The notes beneath the pieces are model-generated. The model made no database searches and was not told the DNA's origin. It saw nothing but the letters and a program-made list of their open reading frames with translations. From NCBI GenBank assembly GCA_033297205.1, contig MU859204.1, positions 1 to 64,000 of the forward strand: 64,000 bases of DNA, read 5' to 3'. A program made the position numbers and the translations under genes. This DNA comes from Pseudoneurospora amorphoporcata (Eukaryota; Ascomycota; Sordariomycetes; Sordariales; Sordariaceae). How positions within the stretch are numbered: the first letter of the stretch is position 1; the number at the start of each line of letters is the position of its first letter. Positions 13,018 through 24,745 of this stretch are shown here, piece by piece.

Positions 13018-15161
13018 ATGGCATCAACAACCAAACCGGACCCCGGTCCCGGCCCGGGTGACTCCAGCAGTTTCACCCTCCCGGGACCCATCCCCGGAAC
13101 CGGAGCCGGAGCCGGAGGACTCCACACCACCAACACCACCGCCGATGACCGAGAACCCGGAGCCGTCCCCGGAACAAAACAGAGAAACCCCAAATGGTAC
13201 AAAATCCATCTCTTCCGGGGCATGATCAACGACCTCCGCCGCCGGGCGCCCTACTACCTCTCCGACTGGACCGACGCCTGGAACTACCGCGTCATCCCCG
13301 CCACAGTCTACATGTACTTCGCCAACATCCTTCCCGCCCTGGCTTTCTCTCTGGACATGTTTACCAAGACCGACCGGATGTACGGCGTCAACGAAGTCCT
13401 ACTGGCCAGCGTCTTGGGCGCCGTGGTTTTTTCCCTGTTGGCGTGCCAGCCTTTGGTCATCGTGGGCGTGACGGGCCCGATCACGGTATTCAATTATACC
13501 GTCTACGACATCATGGAGCCGACGGGGACCAACTACATGGCGTTCATGTGCTGGATCGGGCTTTGGAGCTTGGTGTTTCACTGGATTTTGGCGGTGACGA
13601 ATAGTTGCAACTGGCTGCGTTACGTGACCCGGTTTCCGTGCGACGTCTTTGGGTTTTATGTGGCGTTTATTTACTTGCAGAAGGGTATCCAGGTGTTGGA
13701 GCGGCTGGGCGACGCGGAGCCGTTTTATCTGTCGGTCGTGGTGGCTTTGTGTGTCTTTGCTATTGCGTATATCTGTGGCGAGCTGGGCGATAGTGGCCTG
13801 TTTAACCATACGGTGAGGGTGTTCTTGAAGGATTATGGGACGCCGTTGACGGCGGTGTTCTTTACGGGGTTTGTCCACTTTGGAAAGATGGAGAATATTC
13901 ATTTGGATAACTTGGAGGTTAGCAAGGCGTTTTTCCCGACGCCGCATGAGGATGGCTGGATCAGAGGGTGGTTTATTCCCTTTTGGGATATACCCGCGGG
14001 ACATATCTTCTTGGCTATTCCCTTTGCTTTGCTGTTGACCATTCTCTTTTGGTTTGATCATAATGGTGAGTACCTACCTCACCTTCTCCTCAGTTGTAAA
14101 CTACCCAGCAAACCACTAACACCGCATACTCAGTCTCCTCCCTCATCGCCCAAGGCACCGAATTCCCCCTCCGCAAGCCCGCTGGCTTCCACTGGGATCT
14201 CTTCCTTCTCGGCCTAACCACCGGCGTCTCCGGCCTACTCGGCATCCCCTTCCCCAACGGCCTCATCCCGCAAGCACCTTTCCACACCGCCTCCCTATGC
14301 GTCACCAAAGTTGTCACAAACGACGACACCGACGCGGACTCTTCGGAAGCCAAGGGTCATCCTGCCGAGTCATACGAATACAAACCCGTCTCCGTAGTCG
14401 AACAACGCGTCTCCAACCTCGCCCAAGGCCTGCTCACCCTAGGAACCATGACCGGCCCCCTCCTCGTCGTCCTCCATCTAATCCCGCAAGGCGTGTTGGC
14501 GGGCCTCTTCTTCATCATGGGCTACCAAGCGCTTGCCGGCAACGGGATCACGCAGAAGCTGATCTTCCTGTTCAAAGACAGCCGGTTGACCAGCCCCAAC
14601 CACCCGCTCAACAATAAAGCGCTGAGAAGAAGTCGGGTTTGGCTGTTTGTTATTATCGAGCTGATTGGGTTTGGAGCGACCTTTGCGATTACCCAGACTG
14701 TGGCGGCCGTGGGGTTCCCGGTGTTCATCTTTGCGCTGATTCCGGTTAGGGCAGTGTTGTTGCCGAAGTGGTTGAGCAAGGAGGAGCTGGCGGCGCTGGA
14801 TGGGCCGACGGCTAGTCCGTTTACAATGGAGAGTGTGGGTGGGTCATATGGGAGTGCGGATGAAGGGGAGGAAGGTAGGGAAAGTAGTCGTAGTAGTAGT
14901 GGTGGTGATGAGGGCAGTGGCGATGGTGTGCTCGGTGGTTATGGCCCTTCTTCGGCCGCGGGAAAGAACAAGTCGAAGAATAGTAAGGTGGCCGGTGAGA
15001 AGAGCGCCGAGGAGCTGGCGGAGTTGGGCCAGCGTAGTCGTTTGTCGGTTGGAAGCGGTAGGAGCTCGTTGCGGAGGGGAAGCACGGCGGTGGATGAGAT
15101 TCAGCAAGGGCAGAGTCAGGGGCAGGTGCACAGGAGGGCCCATCATCAGGCGGGGAGGTAA
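13018..15161 (+). CDS. BOR1/SLC4-type anion (borate/bicarbonate-like) transporter
   Basis: A multi-pass membrane transporter of the HCO3-/borate family. Yeast Bor1p exports boron at the plasma membrane and affects vacuolar traffic; the substrate here is inferred from family only. Two exons, 13018-14065 and 14134-15161 (intron 68 nt), give 691 aa, near the length of fungal homologues. Family features are the start of the transport domain (FRGMINDLRRRAPYYLSDW), the motif YFANILPALAFS in the first helices, TGPITVFNYTVYDI in the substrate-site region, and LIPQGVLAGLFFIMGYQAL in the C-terminal half. About 10-12 hydrophobic segments are visible. The N-terminus is a Pro/Gly/Thr-rich low-complexity stretch. 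The last 80 residues are a Ser/Gly-rich charged cytosolic tail. The ATG at 13018 is the first in frame. Confidence 0.9.
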
Positions 15162-18100
15162 TGGAGCAGTGAAAGATGATGATTAGACGAAGAGTGTGTC
15201 GGTAATATGTAATTTTGTAGCCCTCGAAGGGGTATGGACGTATAAATAGCAGAGGTGATCTTGGAAAGGGGAAGCAAAATGGGAGTGGAAGGATTAGAAA
15301 TTTGGGTGTAGATAGACCTGCGAACGTATAGATTCAAGCTAATGATTTGTTAAACTCAGCACATAAATCCGCTGTCTTCAGGATACGGTAGTTGTCGGTC
15401 TTTGCGTCACGATGTTGAGCATGGCTACCTTGAAGCATATATTGTACCCGCTTGTTGTGTTTTCAGAGGCCGTGATGTCTTCAGGCAATAATCCAGTGAC
15501 CTTTGATAACGTGAGAAGACCTAGCCAAGCAACGGGATCTCCATTACCTCTCATCATGAAGTACGCTGGGGACAGAGATACTTCTTCCTCTTGAGTGTTT
15601 TACTTCCCAGCCAGGGGCACTCTGCAACCTCAAGCCAGATTTTGTCAATTTAGCTTGACTCGCCCCTCCATCTTGTCCCTGTCCCACTCATTGCACCTTC
15701 CAAAGAAGCAAATGTCATCCTTTCCACCCCAGCCATCAAATGGCCGACTTGCACCTGACGGACGAGTCACCAATGTGTGCCTTACTCAAACAACCAGCTG
15801 TTGTTTCCCTTTGTACTTCCTCCTCAGGGGAGGTGGCCTGAGGATCATAGGCTGGCAACTTCCCTTCGCACTTCTCCTCCTATGTTCTTCTTGTACTCAC
15901 CTTCCTCGCGAACTGCTCCTTCCCGACCAGTCTCTCAGCAATCATCAACGCTATCGTCGATTACCTCTATGAAATACCCGTCTCTCGAGTCAATGTTCTT
16001 GCCAGATATCATCCAGATTCTCCTCTTTGTCTTCTTCCAGCTTGCTCTGGTGTGTTCGGACTTCGATGTGACGAAATGTAACTGCAAAGCTGCTGCTCGA
16101 ACGATGTCGAAAATGATGTGGATAGGTTTTCGTCGCCCCTTCCAATTGTTGTTCTTTTATCTCTTTCCTTGTCCCGTCCCCTTGCACTTGCCATACGCTT
16201 TCCTTGTATCTCTTGGCTCCTTCCTTCTCCCCTCGCTGTCTCCCTGTAGCATATTTCTTCCGTCGTTCCTCCCAATTTGCTTTTTTTCTTCTCGTATGAC
16301 TTCCCCTGCTCTCGCCCTCCGCTTCCTATGTCTCACTCGTGTGTTGCCATCTGGAATTTCGTTATGTACCTCTGCAGACTGTGTCTACTCTGTATGAATA
16401 GGTATCATCGGTGCTTCGGTATCGAGTGCTCGGTGGATTGACTTGTTGTCGAGGATACTTCGCAGGTGCCTCTAGCAGTACTGCGCAGAAATCACGACAG
16501 TGTCTGATGACGGACCTATACGGCTCGTGGAGGCTGACCGTGTCGGGATATGTCCGTGCGGTCTGGTATGCTCTGGTCGTTTCGTGTACTTCGTGATGAC
16601 TTATTCAACGTCTTTTGTGTTTTCTCACGGCAGAAAAGTCTAGCAGCCTTTCCTCAAGAGCGAGATCATGACACAGCAAGGTTAGAGTGGGCGCTTTATA
16701 CCATTTCTCTGCCTTGGCTTCATCAAAGCGCATGATAAATCTCATCCCCCTGAGCAACACAAACACAATCTATCTTTACTTTATTAGTATTAAGTCTACC
16801 AGACGGACCCTTGATTGACACCGCTGTCGCAAGTCATTGACAAGCGACTATCAATCTAAATCGATCTACGAATGTGCTTGTTCTTTATCACGCGCCCTTG
16901 CGTGCGAGGGTTGACAAGGCGGGATCATCAGGAAGGGACTCCATCGGTATGGGAAAGTCGTGGCTCGCGTAGTAGAGGATAGTGGCCGGCCAGTTGAAAT
17001 GAAATAGCAGTGGCCCTTTGTCCTCCCAGAGCCATCGAATGCAATATTGAGGAGTCGGAGAGGCCAGTTAAGGGAGAGAACCAGAGCTTCCACGGAGAGG
17101 TTGCAATTTGGAGTTGGGGAGGTTGGGTATCAAACACACTATAACTAGATAGGCTCATGGATCTCGGGCAGTCTTGCTTAAGAAGCGAGCACCTCAGCGT
17201 ACTCCTCTTGTGCTGATGTCGACTGTCTTAGCTCAAGAGCTTGTCGACTTTCTCAAAGCCCACGTTTCTTGTCAGATGAGTCGTTGGTTCTCAGAGAAGG
17301 CTTCTGTCAACTCGGGCGTGATGGCACCTGCTTACCCCCTCTCCGGGCGCATCAGTCCCGCCCATGGTAGCCCATGGTCGTAGGATCAATAGTTTGTCCA
17401 AGGACCGTTGGCTTCTGCTTGCCGGATGCCGCTCTCGACTCAGTTACTGTGATGAATGCAACCCCTACTCACCCGTATCGTACCAACGACAACGGATACC
17501 ACGGCCCTGGCGAGATGCAGTACATTTGCTCTTCGGGGCCGTCTTCTCATAATTCTTTTGGCCAGCCAGCCGCTTCATGCACATTCGGACGCTTTCAGAA
17601 CAAACGGCCCGGATGGTCACGAAGAGTGGTGGACAACTCAGACGACCAAATTCGCGTTCGTTGCTGCATTGTTTTGAATATACCGAGATTCCGAGTCGTG
17701 GCGCAAGAAACAAACTGCTGTTATCGTGGAGTGATCACCGGAAAAGGTGTCTCGACATGTTGGCCGTTTGTGCGATCACGAGCAACAGGCAAGCGATGGA
17801 AATCATGATGGATGATGCTATGGAGAAGAGAGGAAGGTCTGGAGGTCTAGACGAACGGTGGGCAAAGCCAGGGCACGAGTGGAGCAGGCGTTGAATGGCC
17901 TGTGCCAAGAGTGCGGCTGGGATCCACCGACACCGTTCGATGAACTCGTCGACTACACGCTGGAGCAACCAAAGTAAGTTCAGCTCACGATTGCTTCATG
18001 TCCAGATAACAGGGTCAGAGGTATGACGCAAGAAAGGACAGAGATTCCATACCTCTCTCGCCCAATACTAGGCAATGACCCGTGCAGTGGTGGTCACTGG

Positions 18101-21100
18101 AAACACACGCCACGGAACCTGTGCCTAATTTCTGGTTCATTCGTACCTGTTTGTCATTTGCTGGGACCAGTCTGGTCCAGAGCCTCGAGCTCACGCCAGA
18201 TTGCCTAGAGCTCCAGGCGTCCTGCCCTGGCATCTGCCGGTCCCGACGGCTTAGAAGATGAACTGGACCTAATCCTTGGGTCCCTCCAACATGAGAGGTA
18301 GATTGATCTGTCAAGGCTGGAGCAGGCGTCCAAGAGCTGTGGATTGGCCTCTAAGGACAGCCCATCACGCTCAGCAAGGCACAGTAATTTAGCCAGAAGG
18401 CACCGTATATTGAGTGGACCCAAATGTGCCCTCCATATGGTCAGGCGATGGTCACGGCAACGCTGGAGATGGGCTTTGGTGATGGCCGACATGGGCAGGC
18501 TGGGGTTGTTGGATACGAGATGGCAGAGCGGTCGACATCATCTTGCCTCCGCCCAACAGTTCTTATGTGGCGGTCCCGCCAGTCTGGGCAACTCGGATGG
18601 CAGTTTCGGCCCATAGATAATGCACCCGAAATACAGTAAAGGTCAGGACTAGCGAAGACTACAGGAGAGTCCGATATTCTGGCGAGGAGCTGAGTCTGGA
18701 AGGAAATCCAGGAGTGTCTGTGGTGATGCCGAACCGTCGTCACTCAGCGACGTTGCACTGCGGAGACAGCCCAGGAACAGACCCAAGGTTCAATCGAGAG
18801 GAGTCTGGATAGAGGATTCCATCTCCATCATATATCTCGACTTGTCAACTATAACCTATAGCTTGTTCCCGCCAAGCCAAGTACTCGGGTAGCGAAAGCG
18901 AGACCATCCACCGATTCCGGGCTGTTTGTCATGTGGGTGCCATTGACGTGACATGGCCGGAGAATGGACATTCAGGTAAAAGTAGGGCGTCCGCTGGCAA
19001 AGTAGGAGGATAGTATATCACTGGTGCTAGCCAGCAGACAAAGTGATGCCAGCGAGACATGATGTGAGTGAGCGATGAGAGAACCGAGGAAGGTTCACCC
19101 ATCAGATGCCGTTACGGCGTTGCATCCTGCCAAGTGCCTGCCAGTGCCTGCTGCACGGCTCTCGGCTGAAGAGTGTGGGTCACATCATGGAATGGACATG
19201 GAAGTGGAGCCAGGCACAAGCCTGCCGTGCCCTGCGTGCCTGCCCCTTGGCTCCTTTAGGCAGATATGGTCTGTGCGCATGTGGTCATGGTCGTCTCTTT
19301 CCATGAGATCGGCCACGGGCCGTCAAGTTGAAGGAAGTGCAACCGTGACAATGTCAACAAGGGACGGTCAATAACGGTCAACGAAGGAATGAATGGCTGG
19401 GCAGTGAAACTGACGGAAGTGACGTGACAGTCAGCGACTTGAAGAGAGCGACGGCTCGGTTTCTCAGTGTCCCTCTTTCCTTTTCCACCGACTGCCGTCC
19501 AGTTGAGCCGTTGAAAGGTTCCCGGGTTCCTTCCCAGTATCACACTCGGCTCCCGTCTTGCTCGATTTCGGTCCCGTGTCTGTCGTCTTGGCTTTCCACT
19601 CACGCTTCAGTTTCCATCACCTTACATTTGATGATCCATCTTGCATCTTGCACCAACTAGTCCAGCTCGTTTACTATCGCCTTCCTCTCTGAGCCGGTCG
19701 GTCCCAGTCAGTCCCAGCATTCGGTCCCAGTTGGATTCCCACGAGCCACAAACAACCATGATGAACCCTCTTCCCGGAAAGTCATACATTCAGCACATTC
19801 AGCAACGGACTCGACTGAGCTGACATCGATGGCGAGCTCGTCCGTTCTCATCTCCAGCCACCCCGGGAGCTCACATATCCACGCTGCCCCGGTTGTTTCA
19901 ATCGATCGGACCAGCGCAGCACGCCGGCATGGCCGCTGCCCATACGACCTTCCTCGCATCAGCATACCACAGTAGCCACACGGCAAGCATGTCTACCACT
20001 GCCGTAGGGTGGGAATGCGCTCATGGACTTCCTTCGGACTTGATCCCCGCGCCAGAGCCCGACAACAGCCAGCACCGCCCGTGTTCCTCCCACAATCCCA
20101 ACAACCCTCTGGGCTCGTCGGCAACTGTTGCCGTCGTGCCATGTCGTCCCCAGCTTCTCACTTAGCGGGTCTGTTCGGGTGCCGATAGGCTATGGTTTCT
20201 GTGTGACCCGTCCGTTCTGGATCCTCGTACCATACGCCCATACGGTATGAGACATACAGCAGACTCCAGGCTGTCTGTTGTTGCACATCTGGCCCGCCAC
20301 CTCGGAAGCCTTATCAGCCTCTACCCCTGAACGATAATCGCATCGCTGTCCTTGGAGTGACAGCGGCAGTATGCGCAACGGCTACCCACTACGCTCATGT
20401 GCCGTCTCAGGCGTCGGTTTGGTACGCTCTTCGCTCCGCTCCTGGGTCCGGATTGCTCTTGAATGCCCTGCTCAAGCTGGCCCTGCCATGTTGTGCAACT
20501 TGATCCCATGCGACGAATCCTTTGTCTTGGTGGTACACAGTACTTCTCACCATGTTAGCCTTCTTGTTAAAGCAATAGCTCGACGGAAACATGGCTGAGC
20601 ATCGTCGAGTTGGGATGAAGGAAACGGTGTAGCAGTGTAACAACTCCTCTCCGTTAGGACAACCTTGTCGAGACAGCGCCATTCTGGACCAATCGAACCT
20701 TCACACTAATTTTTCTACCGGACACCAGCGAGGAACCTCTTCACTTCGGTCCCATCTTTTTCGTCTCGCCAGACCTTATTCCGAGGGGTGGCACGGCATA
20801 CCCTCTAGTGCTTGCAAAGTCCACAGCGAGATGCAAGATAGGCTACACAAATGCCATGCCCATGCCATGTTTTCTGCAGCTTGTCATCTACAGGACACCA
20901 CATCCATGGACCAGCCCCGTCCTGGTTACACGAATCAAGCCAACGGGCTTGCAGAGACGCCTAGCTGTCTCAATGAGCTAGTAGGTACATGAGGATAGCC
21001 GTCTCTGTGTATCTCGACAACTCACAATGTTGAAGAAATAGGCCGTGGTCAACCATGGCCCATCCGACAGCCAGAACCAGAGCTTCACAGTGGCTCTCCC

Positions 21101-21827
21101 GATCCTTCGGAGGAAACGACAAAAAGTAGACCAAACCGGTTGTGGCCCACTGCCTCATTAACCTGACGCCGGGTTCAACCGCCCAGGCCGCATTTGCGGT
21201 ATCGGTTAACCCGTCGAAACCTGAGAAGACCAGGAAATTTGCGACTTTTCCCGGATTCTCAATATAACGAGATGAGTTACACCCCCGTATCCTCATTCAA
21301 GGACCAGCAACTACGATCAAAGAGCCGGACACACTCATATTGATCGAGGAGGCATACAACCTTGTCTGTCCCGCGCGGACCGAGCGAGCAGCCTGTGGTT
21401 ACTACAACTCAAGTCGATGCTGCAGTGACATACTCCGCAAAACCTTCTTTTGAAGAGTAACCTATCACCAATGGGCAATGCTCTAATGTTCCATTCCGCT
21501 GTGCTCGTACGAATGATGATAAACGTGGCACGTTTCTTCATCTTCCTATTTTCCGATTGGGGCTACCGCAACCCGCCAGTGGGTGTCTAATCGTCGCCTA
21601 CATGCCAGCCTTTCTGGGAAGCAATGACGATATATCAACATGAAGCTCGAGATTGGCGGTTAAAACATTTGGCACCAGATTTGAGCATGCATTACGCATC
21701 TTCTAGAGGCTGGCATCTACCGGCAAGAATAATGTGAAAATCACGACACAATAGGTTCTGTCACAATAAACTGCGAATGAAAAGCACAAGAAAAGAGCAG
21801 TACCGTCAGGCATAGTGGCCTGCTGGT
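15162..21827. other. Gene-poor region, left part
   Basis: About 6.7 kb without a gene I can support. Open frames of 60-200 codons occur, for example one that starts at 15777 and is dominated by pyrimidine-rich Leu/Pro/Ser/Phe sequence, but none shows a domain, consistent composition or introns linking it to others. It could hold long untranslated leaders, regulatory DNA or non-coding transcripts, which sequence alone does not show. Confidence 0.5.
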
Positions 21828-22291
21828 TTCAGGAAGAGCTTGACTTCCCGTACCGACCCTAATGTCCTCGCGCACCTTTTTTGACTTGATGCACCGCCAT
21901 GACAGCTAACATAGTTTCAATCGTTTTTATATAAAAATTTCGGTATTTTCAATATTCCGAATATGGCGGTGCGCTAAGTTAATTGTGGTTTGAGCAATTG
22001 AACACAACACCTTAAAAATACGTAAATAGGGGAACCCTACTATTAATTACTCGATTGACTATTTATTCTTGTATTGTGTTGAAATGTGGCCTTGACTTAG
22101 GCTGTGCGATAAAATATCGTATACGAAATTGATTTTTTTTTTTTTTTTTTTACCGGTTTACTATATAAAACGGAGTGCTTTATATGTCAGCTGTTATTCA
22201 GCTGTTGGGTGGAGTAAGTGTGGTGCATCTAGTTAAAAAAAGGGTACGCGAAGACATTAGGGGCGGTGCGGGAAGTTAAGCTCTTTAGGAA
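21828..22291. mobile_element. MITE-like element A, 448 bp, hAT-type 8-bp target duplication
   Basis: Terminal inverted repeats of about 60 bp lie at 21836-21895 and 22222-22283. Both begin GAGCTT and share ACTTCCCG, CCCTAATGTC and GATGCACC blocks. By hand alignment they differ at about seven positions, mostly C/T or G/A, plus two one-base gaps in runs. The element is flanked by TTCAGGAA (21828-21835) and TTTAGGAA (22284-22291), an 8-bp direct repeat with one C/T difference. The interior is AT-rich, has a T-run at 22133-22151 and holds no open frame for a transposase. A nested 10-bp inverted repeat (GCACCGCCAT / ATGGCGGTGC) lies at 21891 and 21963. Size, structure and 8-bp duplication fit a non-autonomous hAT-family element; the family assignment is inferred. 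Confidence 0.82.
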
Positions 22292-24745
22292 TGAAACCTT
22301 TCCAGAGTCCGCGAAATGTCTTGTTTTGCTTACCTTCCCTTTCTTCCCTCGTGGCACGGCGACTGCATTAAGCCAAGATCAGGTTTGTGCTGATTGTAAG
22401 GGATGAAGCAAGAACTTATGCCACCCGAACCGTTATGTACCCCAACTTCTGATCGCCGTGACCTTTTCGACCCTTCTATTCGTTTCCCCCTCTCCCCCCC
22501 CTTACAAAACCCCAAAAAAAGAAAAAAAAAAGAAAGAAAGCTTCCACCACACACCCCACTAGTCCCTTGACCTCTAGCGAGCTTTCAGGAACGTTAGATC
22601 CAATGCTTATTTCCCCAGTCCAATTCCCGCCGTATTATCTGTATAGTATGTACATATATTACGGAAGTTTCCAGTGTCCTTTAACCACCTAGTAACGGAA
22701 GTGGGTGGATGTGCTGCTTTTCGTTGCCGTTCATTGTTGGTAATAAGTGCCCTCTGCTACTTCAGGGTTTTACGTCGGAGGAAACGAAATGACAATGTTG
22801 CTGGATGGCGCCTGTTCTGCTTTTTTTCGATTTTGGCAGTCGACTTCCTCCGAGATGAAGCCGTCGCAAGGCTGGCCAACCAGAAGAATGGGATGCCATG
22901 GAGTTGGAGTGTAGTTCTGTAACGTACTAGGCAGTCGGACACTTAACTCCAAAACAAATGTAATCTGACTGCGTTGTTTTCCTTCTCGCCATTTGTCTAT
23001 TGAAATTACCTTCCTCCCCAGCAGCCGTGTTGAGTCTCCTGAGCATACACAGATTACTAAACAAAGTTGTGATGAAAGATCAGATGATTATATAACCAAT
23101 GGTACAGCAGCGGAATGAAACCGTGGCAGATAAACTATCGTTAGATGGACGGTTTGTCATCTGCCCGCGCTGTCTCTTGATATCTTGCTTCTACTCCTCT
23201 CAACCACCCAACATTTCACTCGATAACCAAACGTACACGCCGTTGGCCCGATGGCCCGTTGTGAACACGAACTGTCATCCTCGAAGTCGATGGTTTGAAC
23301 GGAAGGAAGCATCCGAGTACATTACCAGGAAACAGAGTACCATCACCCCTCACAAAGCCGTCCGTACCTGGCATGCATAGCCCTTGCATGATATGGATGC
23401 ACTGGACTGACCAGTAAACCATGCTGTTCCCGTCCATGCAATGCCCACGCCGTTTCTCCTTCCTTTTTTCTGCGGCTATTCTGCGCTGTTCTGCTGCTGC
23501 TTCTGGCTGAATAGATATCTTGCAGACAACGCTAATCTGAGTTTGGTCTCATTTTCTGTGGCATGAAGTCTCTTTCTTTCCTCTGAGCCATCTTTACATG
23601 CCCATACACGATATTGTCTCGTCTGTCCTATAGGATGAGGGCAAACGAAACGTAACAAGAAACAAGCAACACCGGTGAGCCACAATCTGTCCGTCAAGGA
23701 AGCCGAATTTGGGTTCTCGGTTTTTGGACAAAAGTTTTTGCGCTGTTCTGCCGGACTTTGCTACGTTACTTCGCTGGAGAAAGGGGTAAAAGAAAAAACG
23801 GGAGAAACGCCGGCAGAGCGAGTATCACAGAGTGTCCCTCTGAAAGGCGAAAGAAATCAAGATGAACAGACCCATGATGTCCAGTTGGCCCCCCTGGTGA
23901 CATTGGCCAAGACGAAAAGACAGAAACATACAATCCCTCAAGCTATCCAGTCTAGCTCATTGATTCGACGGGCGTTGCCAGTATACTTGTTCGTTCGTGT
24001 TTCGGCATGTGTAGGGTGCCGAAGTAGAATAAGGGAAGAGAAGACAATCGCCGCAAAAGTGAGCGAGCCCTAGTTCTTGATGCCGGTACCCCAATCACAT
24101 CGTTTTGTGTCGGCTATGGGTAAGTACAAACATTTTTTTATACCAGTAAAGGAACCCGTCAAGTGTCCTGGTGAAAGTCAAGCATTGAAACTTAGGCTCT
24201 CGCGGGAACCAATGGAGTGCTTTGTAGGTTAAAACCATTACAAGGTCCGTAAGGCACAGGAAACTGAATACACAGATGCTGAGTTTTGAACACTCTCCTG
24301 CCACCGCCCTCACCCGTCCAAAATGATATTATCATTTACCGTCCCTCCACATGAGCCACCTATAAAAACAATCTCCTTGGAGAATCCTTAGTAGTCGTAA
24401 CCTTGCCACCCCGTCGAAGATCATTGAAACACCAAAATCATACATAGTGAAAAGTCGTGGAAGGATTCAAACAAGCTGAAAAGAACAAAACAAAAAGAGC
24501 ATCCAAAAAGCGGCCCTGGTATATGGATAATAATTTTCCGTCTCCACGAAGATCATACGCCACGCATACAGAAAAGGAAATTGTCAACATATACCGCGTA
24601 CCACCCAAAAGCATTGCCACCCATTTCTTTTTCAAAAACACCAAGGCAAATCTAGCAGCGACCCATATAGACCGACCCGAGGAAATATGCCCACCAATGT
24701 CGTTTTCGGAAGAAGGAAAAATGGTTGTTGTCATGTCGTGAATGT
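22292..24745. other. Gene-poor region between element A and the homeobox gene
   Basis: About 2.5 kb with no supported gene. It includes a pyrimidine-rich stretch near 22470-22560 and, towards 24400-24745, sequence likely to be the 3' untranslated region of the homeobox gene on the minus strand. Confidence 0.5.

Noticed and set aside
15777..16397. 206-codon plus-strand frame
   Set aside because: No ATG at its beginning, pyrimidine-driven composition, and no domain.
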